From positions 1-25,092 of the IMG/VR virus record IMGVR_UViG_3300033141_003730: a stretch of DNA of 25,092 nt, one strand, 5' to 3'. This DNA comes from a virus. The notes under the pieces were generated by a model. It saw nothing but the letters and a program-made list of their open reading frames with translations, searched no databases and had not been told where the DNA came from. Both the position numbers and the translations under genes were made by a program. Shown one piece after another: positions 8,621-17,442 of the stretch; position 1 is the stretch's first letter; every line of letters starts with the position of its first letter.

Positions 8621-9724
8621 ATGACGGTATCTATAGGACATGAGACAGTCGCCGTCATCGGCAAGGAGACGACCTGGGGAACCGAAGTCGCAGCGACGAA
8701 TTCCGGCATCCTGGTCTTGCCGGGGACTACCGCGACGGTCAACGCCGCGCCGCATCACATAGCCGAAAGCGGCCAACCCTGGCCGCGCACCGACACCGTA
8801 ATCGGCGGGCCGATCAGGGCCGGCGGGACGATCCTGCAGACGGCGCGTTACGACGACATGCGCCTGATAGCCTACGCGTTGGGGATCGGCAGCAACTATG
8901 AGACGCCGACCGAGCAGACCCCCTCCGAGGGCGACTATATGTTCACTGTTGCTCCCGCCGACGATATCGAGGGTCTGTTTTTCAGTCTCGGCCTGCAGCA
9001 CGGCTCAGACATCGACACGTGGGTATCGAACAAAGCGCAACAGTTACGCATATTTGGTGACAATTCGTCTGATGACCTCACGGTAAAAATCGAGTTGCAG
9101 ACGTTGATGCACAGCCGCATCTGGGACAGCTCGACCCTGGTATCGGCTTCGTTCGCCGACGTGACCTATCCCGGCGACCGGGAGAACGTGATCAGGATGG
9201 ATCAGGCGTCCTTCCGCCTGGCCGACCACAGCGACTCGGAATCTCTCGATTCCGACGATGTTATTCCGATCACCTCGTTCGATTTCACATTCCGCCGCAT
9301 CCTCGCCTCGCTCGCCGACACCGCCACCGGGCGCTACATCCGCGAGCCGGTCAACGACGGCCAGGCGCTCGACATCGTCACGCTGACGGTCACGTTCGCC
9401 GATTTCAACGTCGACTCGCAGATCAAGGACTTCCTCGCCGATCTATACGCCGGTCAGCGCGCGATGGCTAACCTGCTGTTCACCGGCGCGCAGATAGGGG
9501 CGGGAGAAAACTACAAATTCAAGTTCCTGTTCCCTGAGCTCGTGGTAACCGACATCGGCGACACCGGAGCGTATAACGACCAGGGCAGACTGCCCGCGTC
9601 CGTGACGCTCAACGCCGTCCTGCCGGGCGACACCGCTACCGGCGGGGGATCAGACGAGTTATCGGTAGACGAGCTGTTCAAACTCTCCGTCATCAACACC
9701 CAGACGGCGAAGGCCGTAACGTAA
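8621..9724 (+). CDS. Major tail (tube) protein
   Basis: This 367-aa protein has an N-terminus (GHETVAVIGKETTWGTEVAA) of the kind seen in siphovirus tail tube proteins ('... e..~GT... '), followed by alternating beta strands. It contains SFDFTFRRILAS and VTLTVTFADFNVDSQIKDFL, typical of the tube-protein beta-barrel, and ends with a beta segment and short tail. AGGAG lies just upstream of the ATG. It precedes the chaperone pair and tape measure, which fixes the module order. It polymerises into the hollow tail tube around the tape measure protein. Confidence 0.75.
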   Translation: MTVSIGHETVAVIGKETTWGTEVAATNSGILVLPGTTATVNAAPHHIAESGQPWPRTDTVIGGPIRAGGTILQTARYDDMRLIAYALGIGSNYETPTEQTPSEGDYMFTVAPADDIEGLFFSLGLQHGSDIDTWVSNKAQQLRIFGDNSSDDLTVKIELQTLMHSRIWDSSTLVSASFADVTYPGDRENVIRMDQASFRLADHSDSESLDSDDVIPITSFDFTFRRILASLADTATGRYIREPVNDGQALDIVTLTVTFADFNVDSQIKDFLADLYAGQRAMANLLFTGAQIGAGENYKFKFLFPELVVTDIGDTGAYNDQGRLPASVTLNAVLPGDTATGGGSDELSVDELFKLSVINTQTAKAVT

Positions 9725-9745
9725 TCCAGCTTACATTTGCTGATT

Positions 9746-9791
9746 GGATAGAATCGCCAGCAATGAAGCTTAAATGCTAATGATTTTATCC
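9746..9791. repeat. 46-bp imperfect palindrome in the tail-operon gap
   Basis: The left arm starts GGATAGAATC and the right arm ends GATTTTATCC, which pair 10/10 if one G-T pair is allowed. The inner AGCAATGAAG/CTTAAATGCT pair 8/10. It lies in an AT-rich 238-base gap (9725-9962) inside an otherwise gapless structural operon. It could be a transcript-processing or attenuation hairpin, a protein-binding dyad, or the end of a lost insertion. Confidence 0.5.
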
Positions 9792-9861
9792 AGTTTGTTG
9801 TTTATTGGCGGGTGTCTGAACGGCGGCCTGCGGGTTGCTCAATAGGGCGCGCCGCCGCTTT

Positions 9862-9921
9862 GCGGGGCCGACGAGGCGGAACCAATCCTCTATTGGAGCG
9901 GTTCTCACTCTCCGGCCCCGC
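9862..9921. other. Second structured element in the 9725-9962 gap
   Basis: GCGGGGCCG (9862-9870) and CGGCCCCGC (9913-9921) form a perfect 9-bp outer stem. Inside are CCAAT/ATTGG and GAACC/GGTTC, which allow a nested or alternative stem. The element is GC-rich, unlike the AT-rich palindrome before it. It ends about 30 bases before the strong AGGAGG ribosome binding site of the chaperone gene. No recognised RNA family; no T-run, so not a simple terminator. Confidence 0.4.
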
Positions 9922-9962
9922 TGGATTGTGCGCCATTTATGCGCCATTAAAAGGAGGAAATC

Positions 9963-10460
9963 ATGCCTTTCCTGGTAACAGAACCCAAGAAAATCACCTC
10001 GAAATTCCCGTACTGGAACTCCGCCGCGGGGATCGGCAAGGACGACGGCGTCGCGCTGATTTTCCGCCAGCTCACCGCGGACGAGGAGCAGGAGTTTGCC
10101 GATCGGACCGACGCGGCGATCAGCGTCAAGATGGCGCGCAAGGCCGGCCGCGGCTTCCGCGACCGCAGCAAGGACCCGCGGACCCAGGCCGTGACCTACG
10201 AGACAGACACCGTCGCCATGCGCGAGATCCGGCGCGACCGCATCAAGGCCGCGCTTGTCGACTGGGAAGGGTTCGTCGACGAGGACGGCAGCCCGCTGCC
10301 CTACAGTTTCGACAACTTCCTCAAGGCGTGTGAGCTGCTTCCCGACCTCTATAACTTCGCAGAAGAGTGCATCGAAGAAGCCGCAGCAAAAGCGCTCAAG
10401 AAACTGGAAGAGCTGAAGGAATCGGAAAAAAACTCGCCGACTGGACAGAGTTCAGACTAG
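9963..10460 (+). CDS. Tail assembly chaperone, short form (gpG-like)
   Basis: This 165-aa protein is preceded by an excellent AGGAGG ribosome binding site. It reads as an acidic and helical tail assembly chaperone: FPYWNSAAGIGKDDGVALIF, then LTADEEQEFADR, with a C-terminal charged helix. It lies between tail tube and tape measure, the invariant position of the lambda gpG/gpGT pair. These proteins coat the tape measure during tail assembly and are absent from the mature tail. A -1 slippery heptamer lies 25 bases before the stop, so a fraction of ribosomes should make the longer fused form. Confidence 0.85.
   Translation: MPFLVTEPKKITSKFPYWNSAAGIGKDDGVALIFRQLTADEEQEFADRTDAAISVKMARKAGRGFRDRSKDPRTQAVTYETDTVAMREIRRDRIKAALVDWEGFVDEDGSPLPYSFDNFLKACELLPDLYNFAEECIEEAAAKALKKLEELKESEKNSPTGQSSD
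10427..10433 (+). promoter_or_regulatory. Programmed -1 frameshift site (A AAA AAC)
   Basis: In the frame of the short chaperone the codons read GAA AAA AAC, giving the canonical X XXY YYZ slippery heptamer A AAA AAC inside a run of seven A. The zero frame ends at TAG 10458. The -1 frame continues for 129 codons to TAA 10820-10822, producing a fusion of about 286 aa. This is the known gpG/gpGT mechanism of long-tailed phages. Confidence 0.85.
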
Positions 10461-10822
10461 CGACACTCTGCCCGGATATCGTTTTCGAGGAGACCGACCC
10501 CGAGACGGGTGAGCACCGCACCGTCGCCGGGGAGCCGTCGAGTTTTATGAGGGCCGCCCTGGACATGGGGCTGGGCGGGATACCCCTCCTGAACGAATGG
10601 AACACCCGCGCGCTGGACCTGTTTTGCCGAAACATCCGGCCCATCTATGAGAAACATCCGTATCTCGGCGCTGAGCATTGGCGGCTGATCGATATCCGCG
10701 TGGACTCCCGCGCCGAGGCCCGCGCGCTCCTGGCCGCGTGGAATAAATTTTACGTTTTCTTCGAGCGCTACAACTACAAGGTTGACGAAATAAAAAGGAA
10801 AACAAATAGCGGAAAGAAATAA
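10433..10822 (+). CDS. Tail assembly chaperone, frameshift extension (gpT-like)
   Basis: This is the -1 frame reached through the slippery site. After the shift the product reads LADWTEFRLATLCPDIVFEE and continues through GIPLLNEWNTRALDLFCRNI to KFYVFFERYNYKVDEIK. The frame is open upstream to a possible ATG at 10367, but that region is a shadow of the first gene, and a free-standing start is unlikely. In characterised phages the extension binds the tail tube subunit while the shared N-terminal part coats the tape measure. Its stop overlaps the tape measure start (TAATG). Confidence 0.8.
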   Translation, partial: LADWTEFRLATLCPDIVFEETDPETGEHRTVAGEPSSFMRAALDMGLGGIPLLNEWNTRALDLFCRNIRPIYEKHPYLGAEHWRLIDIRVDSRAEARALLAAWNKFYVFFERYNYKVDEIKRKTNSGKK

Positions 10823-13506
10823 TGGTAGGCGAAACCCACCAGGTCGTCTTCGAGGCCAAGGACCGCAGTCAACAGCTGCGGTCTTTTGATGCCCGCGTAG
10901 AGCGTTCGGCGCGCAAGTCTATCCGCGCAACAGAGAGAATCCGCGCCGGCTGGGCGAAGATCCGCACCGGCGTGATGGTTGCCGGAGCGGCTGTCGCCGG
11001 ATTCGTAGCGCTCGGAATTAAGAAAGCTGCCGAGCAGGAGCAGGCCGTCAACCGCCTCAACGCCGCGTTGAAATCTCAGGGCCGCTACTCGGCTGCCGCA
11101 TCGAAGGAATTGCAGGACTACGCCGCCGCGCTGCAAAAGGTCACGATCTACGGTGACGAGGCGATCATGCCGGTCATGGCGCTGATCCAGACACTTGGCG
11201 GCGGCAGTATCGACGAGATCAAGCGCGCGACAAGGGCGACGCTCGATTTCGCCGCGGCTACCGGCACAGACCTCAAGGCTGCTGCGATCCTCATGGGTAA
11301 GGCGATGGCCGGCGAGACGTCCAGCCTCAGCCGCTACGGCCTGATCATCTCCGAGCAGGAGAAGAAGACCAAAGGATTCCAGGCAGTCCTCGACGCGATC
11401 GCCACCAAGATGGGCGGGCAGGCGCAAGAAGCGACAAAGACATTCACCGGCAAAATGCAGCAGCTAAATAACGCCATCGGCGACATGCTGGAACGGGCGT
11501 TTATGCCGATGCTGCAGAAATTTACCGAATGGCTTAACACCGGAGATAACCAAGAGAAACTGCTAAAAACTTTTGAGAATGCAATTGGCGCATTGTCTGT
11601 AGTGGTAGAACAGGTAGGTAGCCTAGTTAGCACGGCGTCGAATGTTTTTAATGCCCTTAAAGAATCATATGAAAGCCTGCCTGAGCCAATTCGCAAGGTT
11701 TTAGAAGGCGGGATTCTTAAGCCCCATACTTCGGGGTCTCCTGGCCAAAACCTGGTAGCGAATGTTGGCTTATATCTTGCGCCATTACTGGGAATGACAA
11801 GCGCAGGAGTAAGGGGAGCAGAGATACTTTCGGGAGAAAAGTATGGTGGCGGCTGGTATACACAGGTGGCGAAACAGCAGCTTAGCTGGTGGAAGGAGAT
11901 ATTTAAAGAGCAGGATAAAGTAGAGAAAAAAACAAAGGATATAGCCAAAGCCACCACAGAGTGGCGGCTGGCGACGGACCCGCTGCCGAAGCTCACTGAG
12001 CAGGAGGCGGAGAACATCGAGCGCTCGGCGCGTGCGGCGGAGGAATACCTGCGCTTCCGGCGGCAGATCACAGACGAGATCATGCGGCTGCCGAGCCTGG
12101 ACATGGACCGCGTCCGCGGCATGGTGATTACCAGCCTGTCCGCGGCGGAGTCGCAGATGCTGTCGGATGCGATTCTGGCGGGCACAAAAAAGGCGACAGA
12201 AGGAGTTGAGGACACATGGTATCGCTCGCTCGATTCCGTAGCCGAGATGTTCTCCAGGACATTCGGCGGCGAGGGCTCAGTGATCGGGCAGGCGCTGTCC
12301 GCGTTTCTTGCGCTTGTCGAGCGCTACTCCGGCGACATGGCCCAGGTATGGGAGAATCACTGGAACGACGTGCTCGCCATCGGGCTGTCGGCGCTCGGCC
12401 AGCTATTCGGCGGCGGCAGGGGCTCACGGGCGTTTTCCGGCGCGGCGATGGGTTTACAGACGGGCTATGCCATCGGCGGACCCTGGGGCGCGGCCATCGG
12501 CGGGATCGGCGGGTTTTTCGCGGGGCTGTTCTCCGGCGGCGGTCGGCAGAAGATCAACCCGGCGGATTACGCAGCGGACTGGAAAGAGATACTGCAGGGA
12601 TATTTCGATGCGATAGATCAGTACATAGACACCGGCACCTCGATCCCGGAGAAGCTGCTGGCGGACATCACGCAGTCGCTGACCTACAGCGGGAGCCGCT
12701 GGGTAGACAAGATCGACGAAATCTCCGCGGCGCTCGACGCGCAAAAGGAGGCGCTCTACAACGCGCACAACCAGATGCGCGACTACCGGTTCCAGCTGGT
12801 TCAGGGCGCGATGGCGCTGTTCAGCTACCGTAAGCAACTCTGGGAACTGAACAACCAGATCAAGGACACGAAAAAGAGCCTGCTTGAGATGGCGACAGCC
12901 GGTACGCTGACGTTCCGTATGCCCAACGCGCCGTGGGCTCCCGAGATGCCCGGCCCTGGCGGCGCGCTCAGCGGGCAAGCGGCTCTGGATGCTATCTACC
13001 AGGCGCTCGAGGGCGCGCAGAACGCGCGCGGGATCATCCCGTGGGGGCGCCTGATGCAGATCGCCAAGGGTGCGAATGCGGAAGCGTTTGACTTGATTCT
13101 GCGGCTCGGCGAGCAACTCAACCAGAAAGCTCTGCTCAATTACCAGATCGATCAGCAGCGCCGAGCGAACAAGGTGCTCAAGCACCAACGCGACCTGCTG
13201 AAAAACAACCTGCCGTTGATGCGCGCGCGGCTGGACCGCATACGCGAAATCCTGGCGTGGATTAAAGAGCACTGGCGCGAGACCCCGCCCGACGGCGGAG
13301 GGGGCGGCGGGGGCGGAGGCCACAAGCCCGACGACGGCCGTAAGCAGGCTACGGGCGGCGATAGCAGCACGACGAATTACTACACCTCGCCGACGACGAT
13401 CACGATACCGGTCACCGTCAAGCTCGACGGCAAGACGTTGCAGCGCGAGCTGCATGTGATCGATGCGCGCAACCCAGGCGCCAAGCGCCGCAGACTGCGA
13501 GGTTAG
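10822..13506 (+). CDS. Tape measure protein
   Basis: This 894-aa protein is one of the two longest products in the window and lies right after the chaperones. The N-terminal 60 residues are basic and helical. There is a hydrophobic segment at about 53-70 (VMVAGAAVAGFVALGI), a tape-measure core (AMAGETSSLSRYGLIISEQE), a second Gly/Ala-rich membrane-type stretch at about 540-575 (IGGPWGAAIGGIGGFFAGLF), long coils, a polyglycine run near residue 830, and a C-terminal beta segment. Its length sets tail length, and the hydrophobic stretches may help DNA cross the host membrane. Bases about 11520-11960 are visibly AT-richer than the rest, suggesting a recombined block (residues about 233-380). Confidence 0.9.
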   Translation: MVGETHQVVFEAKDRSQQLRSFDARVERSARKSIRATERIRAGWAKIRTGVMVAGAAVAGFVALGIKKAAEQEQAVNRLNAALKSQGRYSAAASKELQDYAAALQKVTIYGDEAIMPVMALIQTLGGGSIDEIKRATRATLDFAAATGTDLKAAAILMGKAMAGETSSLSRYGLIISEQEKKTKGFQAVLDAIATKMGGQAQEATKTFTGKMQQLNNAIGDMLERAFMPMLQKFTEWLNTGDNQEKLLKTFENAIGALSVVVEQVGSLVSTASNVFNALKESYESLPEPIRKVLEGGILKPHTSGSPGQNLVANVGLYLAPLLGMTSAGVRGAEILSGEKYGGGWYTQVAKQQLSWWKEIFKEQDKVEKKTKDIAKATTEWRLATDPLPKLTEQEAENIERSARAAEEYLRFRRQITDEIMRLPSLDMDRVRGMVITSLSAAESQMLSDAILAGTKKATEGVEDTWYRSLDSVAEMFSRTFGGEGSVIGQALSAFLALVERYSGDMAQVWENHWNDVLAIGLSALGQLFGGGRGSRAFSGAAMGLQTGYAIGGPWGAAIGGIGGFFAGLFSGGGRQKINPADYAADWKEILQGYFDAIDQYIDTGTSIPEKLLADITQSLTYSGSRWVDKIDEISAALDAQKEALYNAHNQMRDYRFQLVQGAMALFSYRKQLWELNNQIKDTKKSLLEMATAGTLTFRMPNAPWAPEMPGPGGALSGQAALDAIYQALEGAQNARGIIPWGRLMQIAKGANAEAFDLILRLGEQLNQKALLNYQIDQQRRANKVLKHQRDLLKNNLPLMRARLDRIREILAWIKEHWRETPPDGGGGGGGGGHKPDDGRKQATGGDSSTTNYYTSPTTITIPVTVKLDGKTLQRELHVIDARNPGAKRRRLRG

Positions 13507-13509
13507 GTA

Positions 13510-14322
13510 ATGGCCGGACTGCCGCTGATAGTCTATTACAACCGCGTGTCGCAATCAGGCACAACGATCACTACGGGCAGCGAGCAATCCGCCTACCCGG
13601 CGGCCAACCTCGCCATAAACGATCATGTGCATGTGTGGCGGTCTGTAGACGCCTCGATCGCGCGAAAAGTCGTATTTGATTTCGGCTCGGCCAAGGCCGT
13701 AGATTTCGCGTTCATCCCGCGGTTTCACAATCTAACCAGCTCCGCCGTAGTCAAGGTCCAATTCAACAGCACCGATTCCTGGGACCCGCCTGCTGCCACG
13801 GAGGAGCTGGACGTTACGGCCGGCAAGGCGATCGCTAAAACGTTCACATCCCACAGCTACCGCTACGCGCGGCTGTACATCTCCGATACATCCAATCCCG
13901 ACGGCTACCTCGAGGTGCCGAATGTGTGGCTCGGCCAGCGGAAGGACCTGACGACCGCGCCGGGACCCTACACCCGCAGGCCGATCGTGCCGGGGCGTGG
14001 CGCTGTGAGCACCATCAACACCCGCCGGGTCTACCGCTCCGGCGCGCTTGCCTACGGCTTTACTTTGCCGTGGAGTTTCAACGCAGCCGATCAGGCGATA
14101 TGGGAAGCGGCGATGGAATACGCCGCCGAGGGGCCGATGGTGCTGGCGCTGGACCGCGACGACCTCGACGACACGACCTATCTGGTCAATTGGCTCGACG
14201 CGCAGCCGGGCGGCAAGCAGTCCCGCGGCGAGTTGACGGAGTCGATCAACACCGGCACTCAGGACGCCTTGATTACCGACGAGTGGGATTTTGAAGAGGA
14301 AGGCGCGGGGCTCGATCAGTAA
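13510..14322 (+). CDS. Distal tail-like protein with a galactose-binding-like N-terminal half
   Basis: This 270-aa protein follows the tape measure. The N-terminal part (ANLAINDHVHVWRS, ARKVVFDFGSAKAVDFAFI, then YRYARLYISDTSNPDGYLEV) has the strand order of a discoidin/galactose-binding-like jelly roll. The C-terminal part (GALAYGFTLPWSFNAADQ, VLALDRDDLDDTTYLVNW) is beta-rich, like distal tail proteins that form the hub at the tube end. This suggests a tail-tip ring with a possible sugar-binding face. It abuts the large tail-tip gene with no gap. The function is inferred from position and visible fold pattern. Confidence 0.6.
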   Translation: MAGLPLIVYYNRVSQSGTTITTGSEQSAYPAANLAINDHVHVWRSVDASIARKVVFDFGSAKAVDFAFIPRFHNLTSSAVVKVQFNSTDSWDPPAATEELDVTAGKAIAKTFTSHSYRYARLYISDTSNPDGYLEVPNVWLGQRKDLTTAPGPYTRRPIVPGRGAVSTINTRRVYRSGALAYGFTLPWSFNAADQAIWEAAMEYAAEGPMVLALDRDDLDDTTYLVNWLDAQPGGKQSRGELTESINTGTQDALITDEWDFEEEGAGLDQ

Positions 14323-17124
14323 ATGAGTAACTACGCAATTTGCCTGGAGCTGCAGTTGCCCGGAGGGACGGTCTACTACTCCGACACCGCGCTACACGAA
14401 AGCGCAAGATTTTGGGAGCCGCGCCTGCTCGAGGGCTGGGAGCCGAGCCGCTCTCTCGACGCCGAGCACTGCGAGGTCACCGTCGAGGCGCTGCAGGTCG
14501 CGCTGGACAACGCCGACGGCGCGCTGTCAACGATCCTCGAGGAGGACACCGTCAACGGCGCGACCGCCAAGCTCTATCTCAAGACCTTGAACCACTGGGG
14601 CAGCACGCTGTCCACCGAGCAGCGCTACGAGGGCAAGTGCCGGTTGCTCAGCGGCGGCCAGGACCGCGTCGAGATAGAGATACAGCCCGCGCTGATTACC
14701 GAGCTGGACTACTTGCAGCGCAAGATCACTACCGACGCGTTCCCCAACGCCCCCGACGGCGGCACTGCAGGCAAGCCGTCGACGCTGGGGCAGGGTATGC
14801 CGCTCGTCTTCGGCAATGCGACGTCGACCAAGGGCAAGGTCCGCCTGATCATGATCGACGAGACGGCCAACGCCGAGAAATTCTTGGTCGCGATGGGCGG
14901 GATATACAACGTCACCGCCGTCTACCGCCGCCGGATCGACAGCGCCACGGGTAAGGAGTTGTTCACCGCGCTCACCGGCGGGGGGACACACTACACGCTG
15001 ACCAGGTTCGCCGTCGACGCTCTCGGCAACGCCTACAGTTACATCACGCTGGCGAGCGGAGTATGGCAGGAGGGCGACGAGTATTACGCCAGCGTCCAGG
15101 GGATACCGCAGGAGGGGTATGTCACGCTCGACGGCGCGAATGGCCGCTGCAAAGTTACAGCAGCAAACAGCCCTACTTTGCCGGGGCGAACTGGAGTTAC
15201 GGGGGCATTCACAGTAGAAGCGAAAGTCCGGTTTGACGCATTGGGGTCCATGCAGGGCATTTGCGGAACGTTTGATGCACCTCAGGTGGACACTGGTTTT
15301 TGGTTGTACTATTTCTACACAACCAACAAATTCAGATTCGTGGTAAGCGGCAATGGTTCAAGCCTCTATCGCGCGGAGGCGCAAACGACCACTCCTGCGA
15401 TAAATACGGACTATATCATCCGGGCGCGTTGGGATCCCGAGAATGGCATAGCCGTCTGGATAAACGGCGTAGCACAAACATTAACACTCTCAGGCAGCAA
15501 CCCATCGGCACTTAATGCGTCCGCGCTCGATTTTGAAATTGGCTCTGGGGATTCCGGAAATTACAAGCTCGATGGCCGCGTCTATTACTGTCTAATCGCC
15601 TCGGGCGCGCAAGACATGGCAAGCGGCACAAGCCGTGACCGTGGTGAGCCGGGCTCACCGCTGAAGGACGTCATCTCCGAGTGGCAATTCTTCTATCCCT
15701 ACAACTCCGGCGGGACATACTATGTAATGGACCTCGTTGGGGACAACGATTTGACGTGTGTGTCGCTCACCGGCACAGATTTTACCCTGGTTAGCTACGA
15801 GCGCAACCCCGCGTGGATGATCGATCGGGCGCTGCGGTGGAAGTGGTACAACTGGCGTATCGGCTCCACAGATATCGACCGGTCGAGCCTGGGGGCTCTT
15901 GCCGCGATACACGCGACCAACGGCTGGAACGACAGCGGCGGGCAGTTTTATTCTGGGGTGCTGCCGCCCGATCCGGGCGCGGTGATGGAAACCCCAGCCG
16001 CCCTGCAAGCGATGTGTTACTCGTGCGCGTGCGCGCCGACTATCGGCACCGACGGCAGGCTGCGGTTTGTGGACGTCAACCTGATCGACGCCGACACGGG
16101 GACGGTAGACGAGTACAAAGAGGACCTCGGCGACTTCGTCAGCATCGAGTTGGACTGGCCGCTGAGGCTGTGGAATAAGGGCGTCGTCAATTACAGGCGC
16201 ATCCACCGCGACGGCGGCAGCTACGAGGCGTCGCTGCGGGCGAACAACCAGCTGAGTATAGATACCTTTGATGTGGCCGAGGAGGATACCGATCTGCCGC
16301 TCGTCGGGCATGCGGACATGGCGGCGGATATTATTACCCGGCACATGTTGCACCGCTCCGGCAGGGTATACGGCGTCGATCTGCGCATGTGCGGGATCGA
16401 CGCGCTGCAGACAGACGTCGGCGATAAGCCCGCAATCACCTGTCGCAACCTCGTCGGCGATGTCGACGATCAGCAGATACTGATCACAGATATGTCTGAT
16501 GGTTTGTGGTCCGCCAGCCCGAGACTCCGCGGCCTGGCCGTCGGCCAGACGGTCGGCGCGATCGCGGTAAGCAGAGAAGAAACCATAACGATAACGCCGG
16601 AGATTGACACGTTCGTATTTGAGGATGCGCCAAATACACAGTACGGAACCAGGGACTTCATACAGATAGGGCGGGACGCAGACAGCAAAATATTGTTTGG
16701 GTGTCTGCGATTCGATCTCAGCGAGATCGCCGCTGCGGGCGGGACTATCGTCGAAGCAACCCTACGAACGCGCACTATCCTAGCGAGCAAAAGGACTGTT
16801 ATGCACGAGCTCAGACAACTCAACTCGACTACATGGTCAGAGTCGAGCACGTGGAATAATTTTGATAGCGGCGGCGTGTGGAACACATCGAAATGGGGTG
16901 ACACCGCATTTAGCGACGCAATAAACGTTTATGCGCAAACCTACCACTCGTTTATGTTGAACCCTGCGGGAATAACATATCTCAACGGGCGTGTCGGGGC
17001 TGACAATAAAGCACAGCTGACATTCAAGGCAAATCCCGGCCCGAGTCAGTGGGCGTCGATAGCTTCCAGGGAAAACGGCACTACCGCATGGCGGCCACAA
17101 TTGACGATAATCTATACGGCATAG
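14323..17124 (+). CDS. Large tail-tip / receptor-binding protein with two carbohydrate-binding-like domains
   Basis: In this 933-aa protein the N-terminal 280 residues look like a tail hub/baseplate domain (ALHESARFWEPRLLEGWEPS, GKPSTLGQGMPLVFGN). Residues about 285-440 form an inserted concanavalin/LamG-like domain: FTVEAKVRFDALGSMQGICG, IRARWDPENGIAVWINGVAQ, DFEIGSGDSGNYKLDGRVYY. The hub sequence resumes afterwards. Residues about 750-932 resemble the CBM96/DNRLRE module: IDTFVFEDAPNTQYGTRDF, LFGCLRFDLSEI, TWSESSTWNNFDSGG, ending WRPQLTIIY. Base composition drops in GC across the LamG part, consistent with module exchange. It probably recognises host surface glycans. No catalytic motif was recognised. 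Confidence 0.75.
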   Translation: MSNYAICLELQLPGGTVYYSDTALHESARFWEPRLLEGWEPSRSLDAEHCEVTVEALQVALDNADGALSTILEEDTVNGATAKLYLKTLNHWGSTLSTEQRYEGKCRLLSGGQDRVEIEIQPALITELDYLQRKITTDAFPNAPDGGTAGKPSTLGQGMPLVFGNATSTKGKVRLIMIDETANAEKFLVAMGGIYNVTAVYRRRIDSATGKELFTALTGGGTHYTLTRFAVDALGNAYSYITLASGVWQEGDEYYASVQGIPQEGYVTLDGANGRCKVTAANSPTLPGRTGVTGAFTVEAKVRFDALGSMQGICGTFDAPQVDTGFWLYYFYTTNKFRFVVSGNGSSLYRAEAQTTTPAINTDYIIRARWDPENGIAVWINGVAQTLTLSGSNPSALNASALDFEIGSGDSGNYKLDGRVYYCLIASGAQDMASGTSRDRGEPGSPLKDVISEWQFFYPYNSGGTYYVMDLVGDNDLTCVSLTGTDFTLVSYERNPAWMIDRALRWKWYNWRIGSTDIDRSSLGALAAIHATNGWNDSGGQFYSGVLPPDPGAVMETPAALQAMCYSCACAPTIGTDGRLRFVDVNLIDADTGTVDEYKEDLGDFVSIELDWPLRLWNKGVVNYRRIHRDGGSYEASLRANNQLSIDTFDVAEEDTDLPLVGHADMAADIITRHMLHRSGRVYGVDLRMCGIDALQTDVGDKPAITCRNLVGDVDDQQILITDMSDGLWSASPRLRGLAVGQTVGAIAVSREETITITPEIDTFVFEDAPNTQYGTRDFIQIGRDADSKILFGCLRFDLSEIAAAGGTIVEATLRTRTILASKRTVMHELRQLNSTTWSESSTWNNFDSGGVWNTSKWGDTAFSDAINVYAQTYHSFMLNPAGITYLNGRVGADNKAQLTFKANPGPSQWASIASRENGTTAWRPQLTIIYTA

Positions 17125-17135
17125 GAGAGACAAAC

Positions 17136-17378
17136 ATGGCAAAGTTCAGTTTCGGAGATGCGGTTAACGCGCCGATGAAGGTTGTCGGCATCACAACCCC
17201 AGTCGGGCCGGAGCCAGGCGAAGGGCCGGGAAACGTCCTGCAGTACGAGCTGGAATTCGACGCTGGAACTAATCCGGTGACGAAAGACCAGCTGAGAGTG
17301 GTTACCCGCGCCGACGGCACCGTAGTAATCATAGTGGCCGCCGAGGCGGCGGATAACGTTCTAACCCAGAGACAATAA
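17136..17378 (+). CDS. Small hypothetical protein after the tail-tip gene
   Basis: The 80-aa product starts at ATG 17136 with AGGAGAG at 17123-17129. The frame is open further upstream, but that part lies inside the previous gene. The sequence (MAKFSFGDAVNAPMKVVGIT, then VLQYELEFDAG and QLRVVTRADGTVVIIVA) predicts a small all-beta protein, perhaps a tail-fibre accessory or a decoration protein. No family is recognised. It is the last gene before a terminator. Confidence 0.65.
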   Translation: MAKFSFGDAVNAPMKVVGITTPVGPEPGEGPGNVLQYELEFDAGTNPVTKDQLRVVTRADGTVVIIVAAEAADNVLTQRQ

Positions 17379-17417
17379 CTGGACGACGCAGTAATTTAAC
17401 AACAGAGATTTGATTTG

Positions 17418-17442
17418 GCTCCGCTTCGGCGGGGCTTTTTTT
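17418..17442 (+). terminator. Rho-independent terminator after the structural genes
   Basis: GCTCCGC and GCGGGGC form a 7-bp stem (one G-U pair) capped by a TTCG tetraloop and followed by seven Ts. The next gene's ATG begins directly after the T-run, so read-through or an anti-terminator would be needed to express the lysis-type genes from the same transcript. Confidence 0.85.

Noticed and set aside
7226-9001. Long minus-strand open frame of 591 codons
   Set aside because: It lies opposite the connector, tail terminator and tail tube genes, which have good starts and family likeness. High-GC antisense frames are often open by chance.
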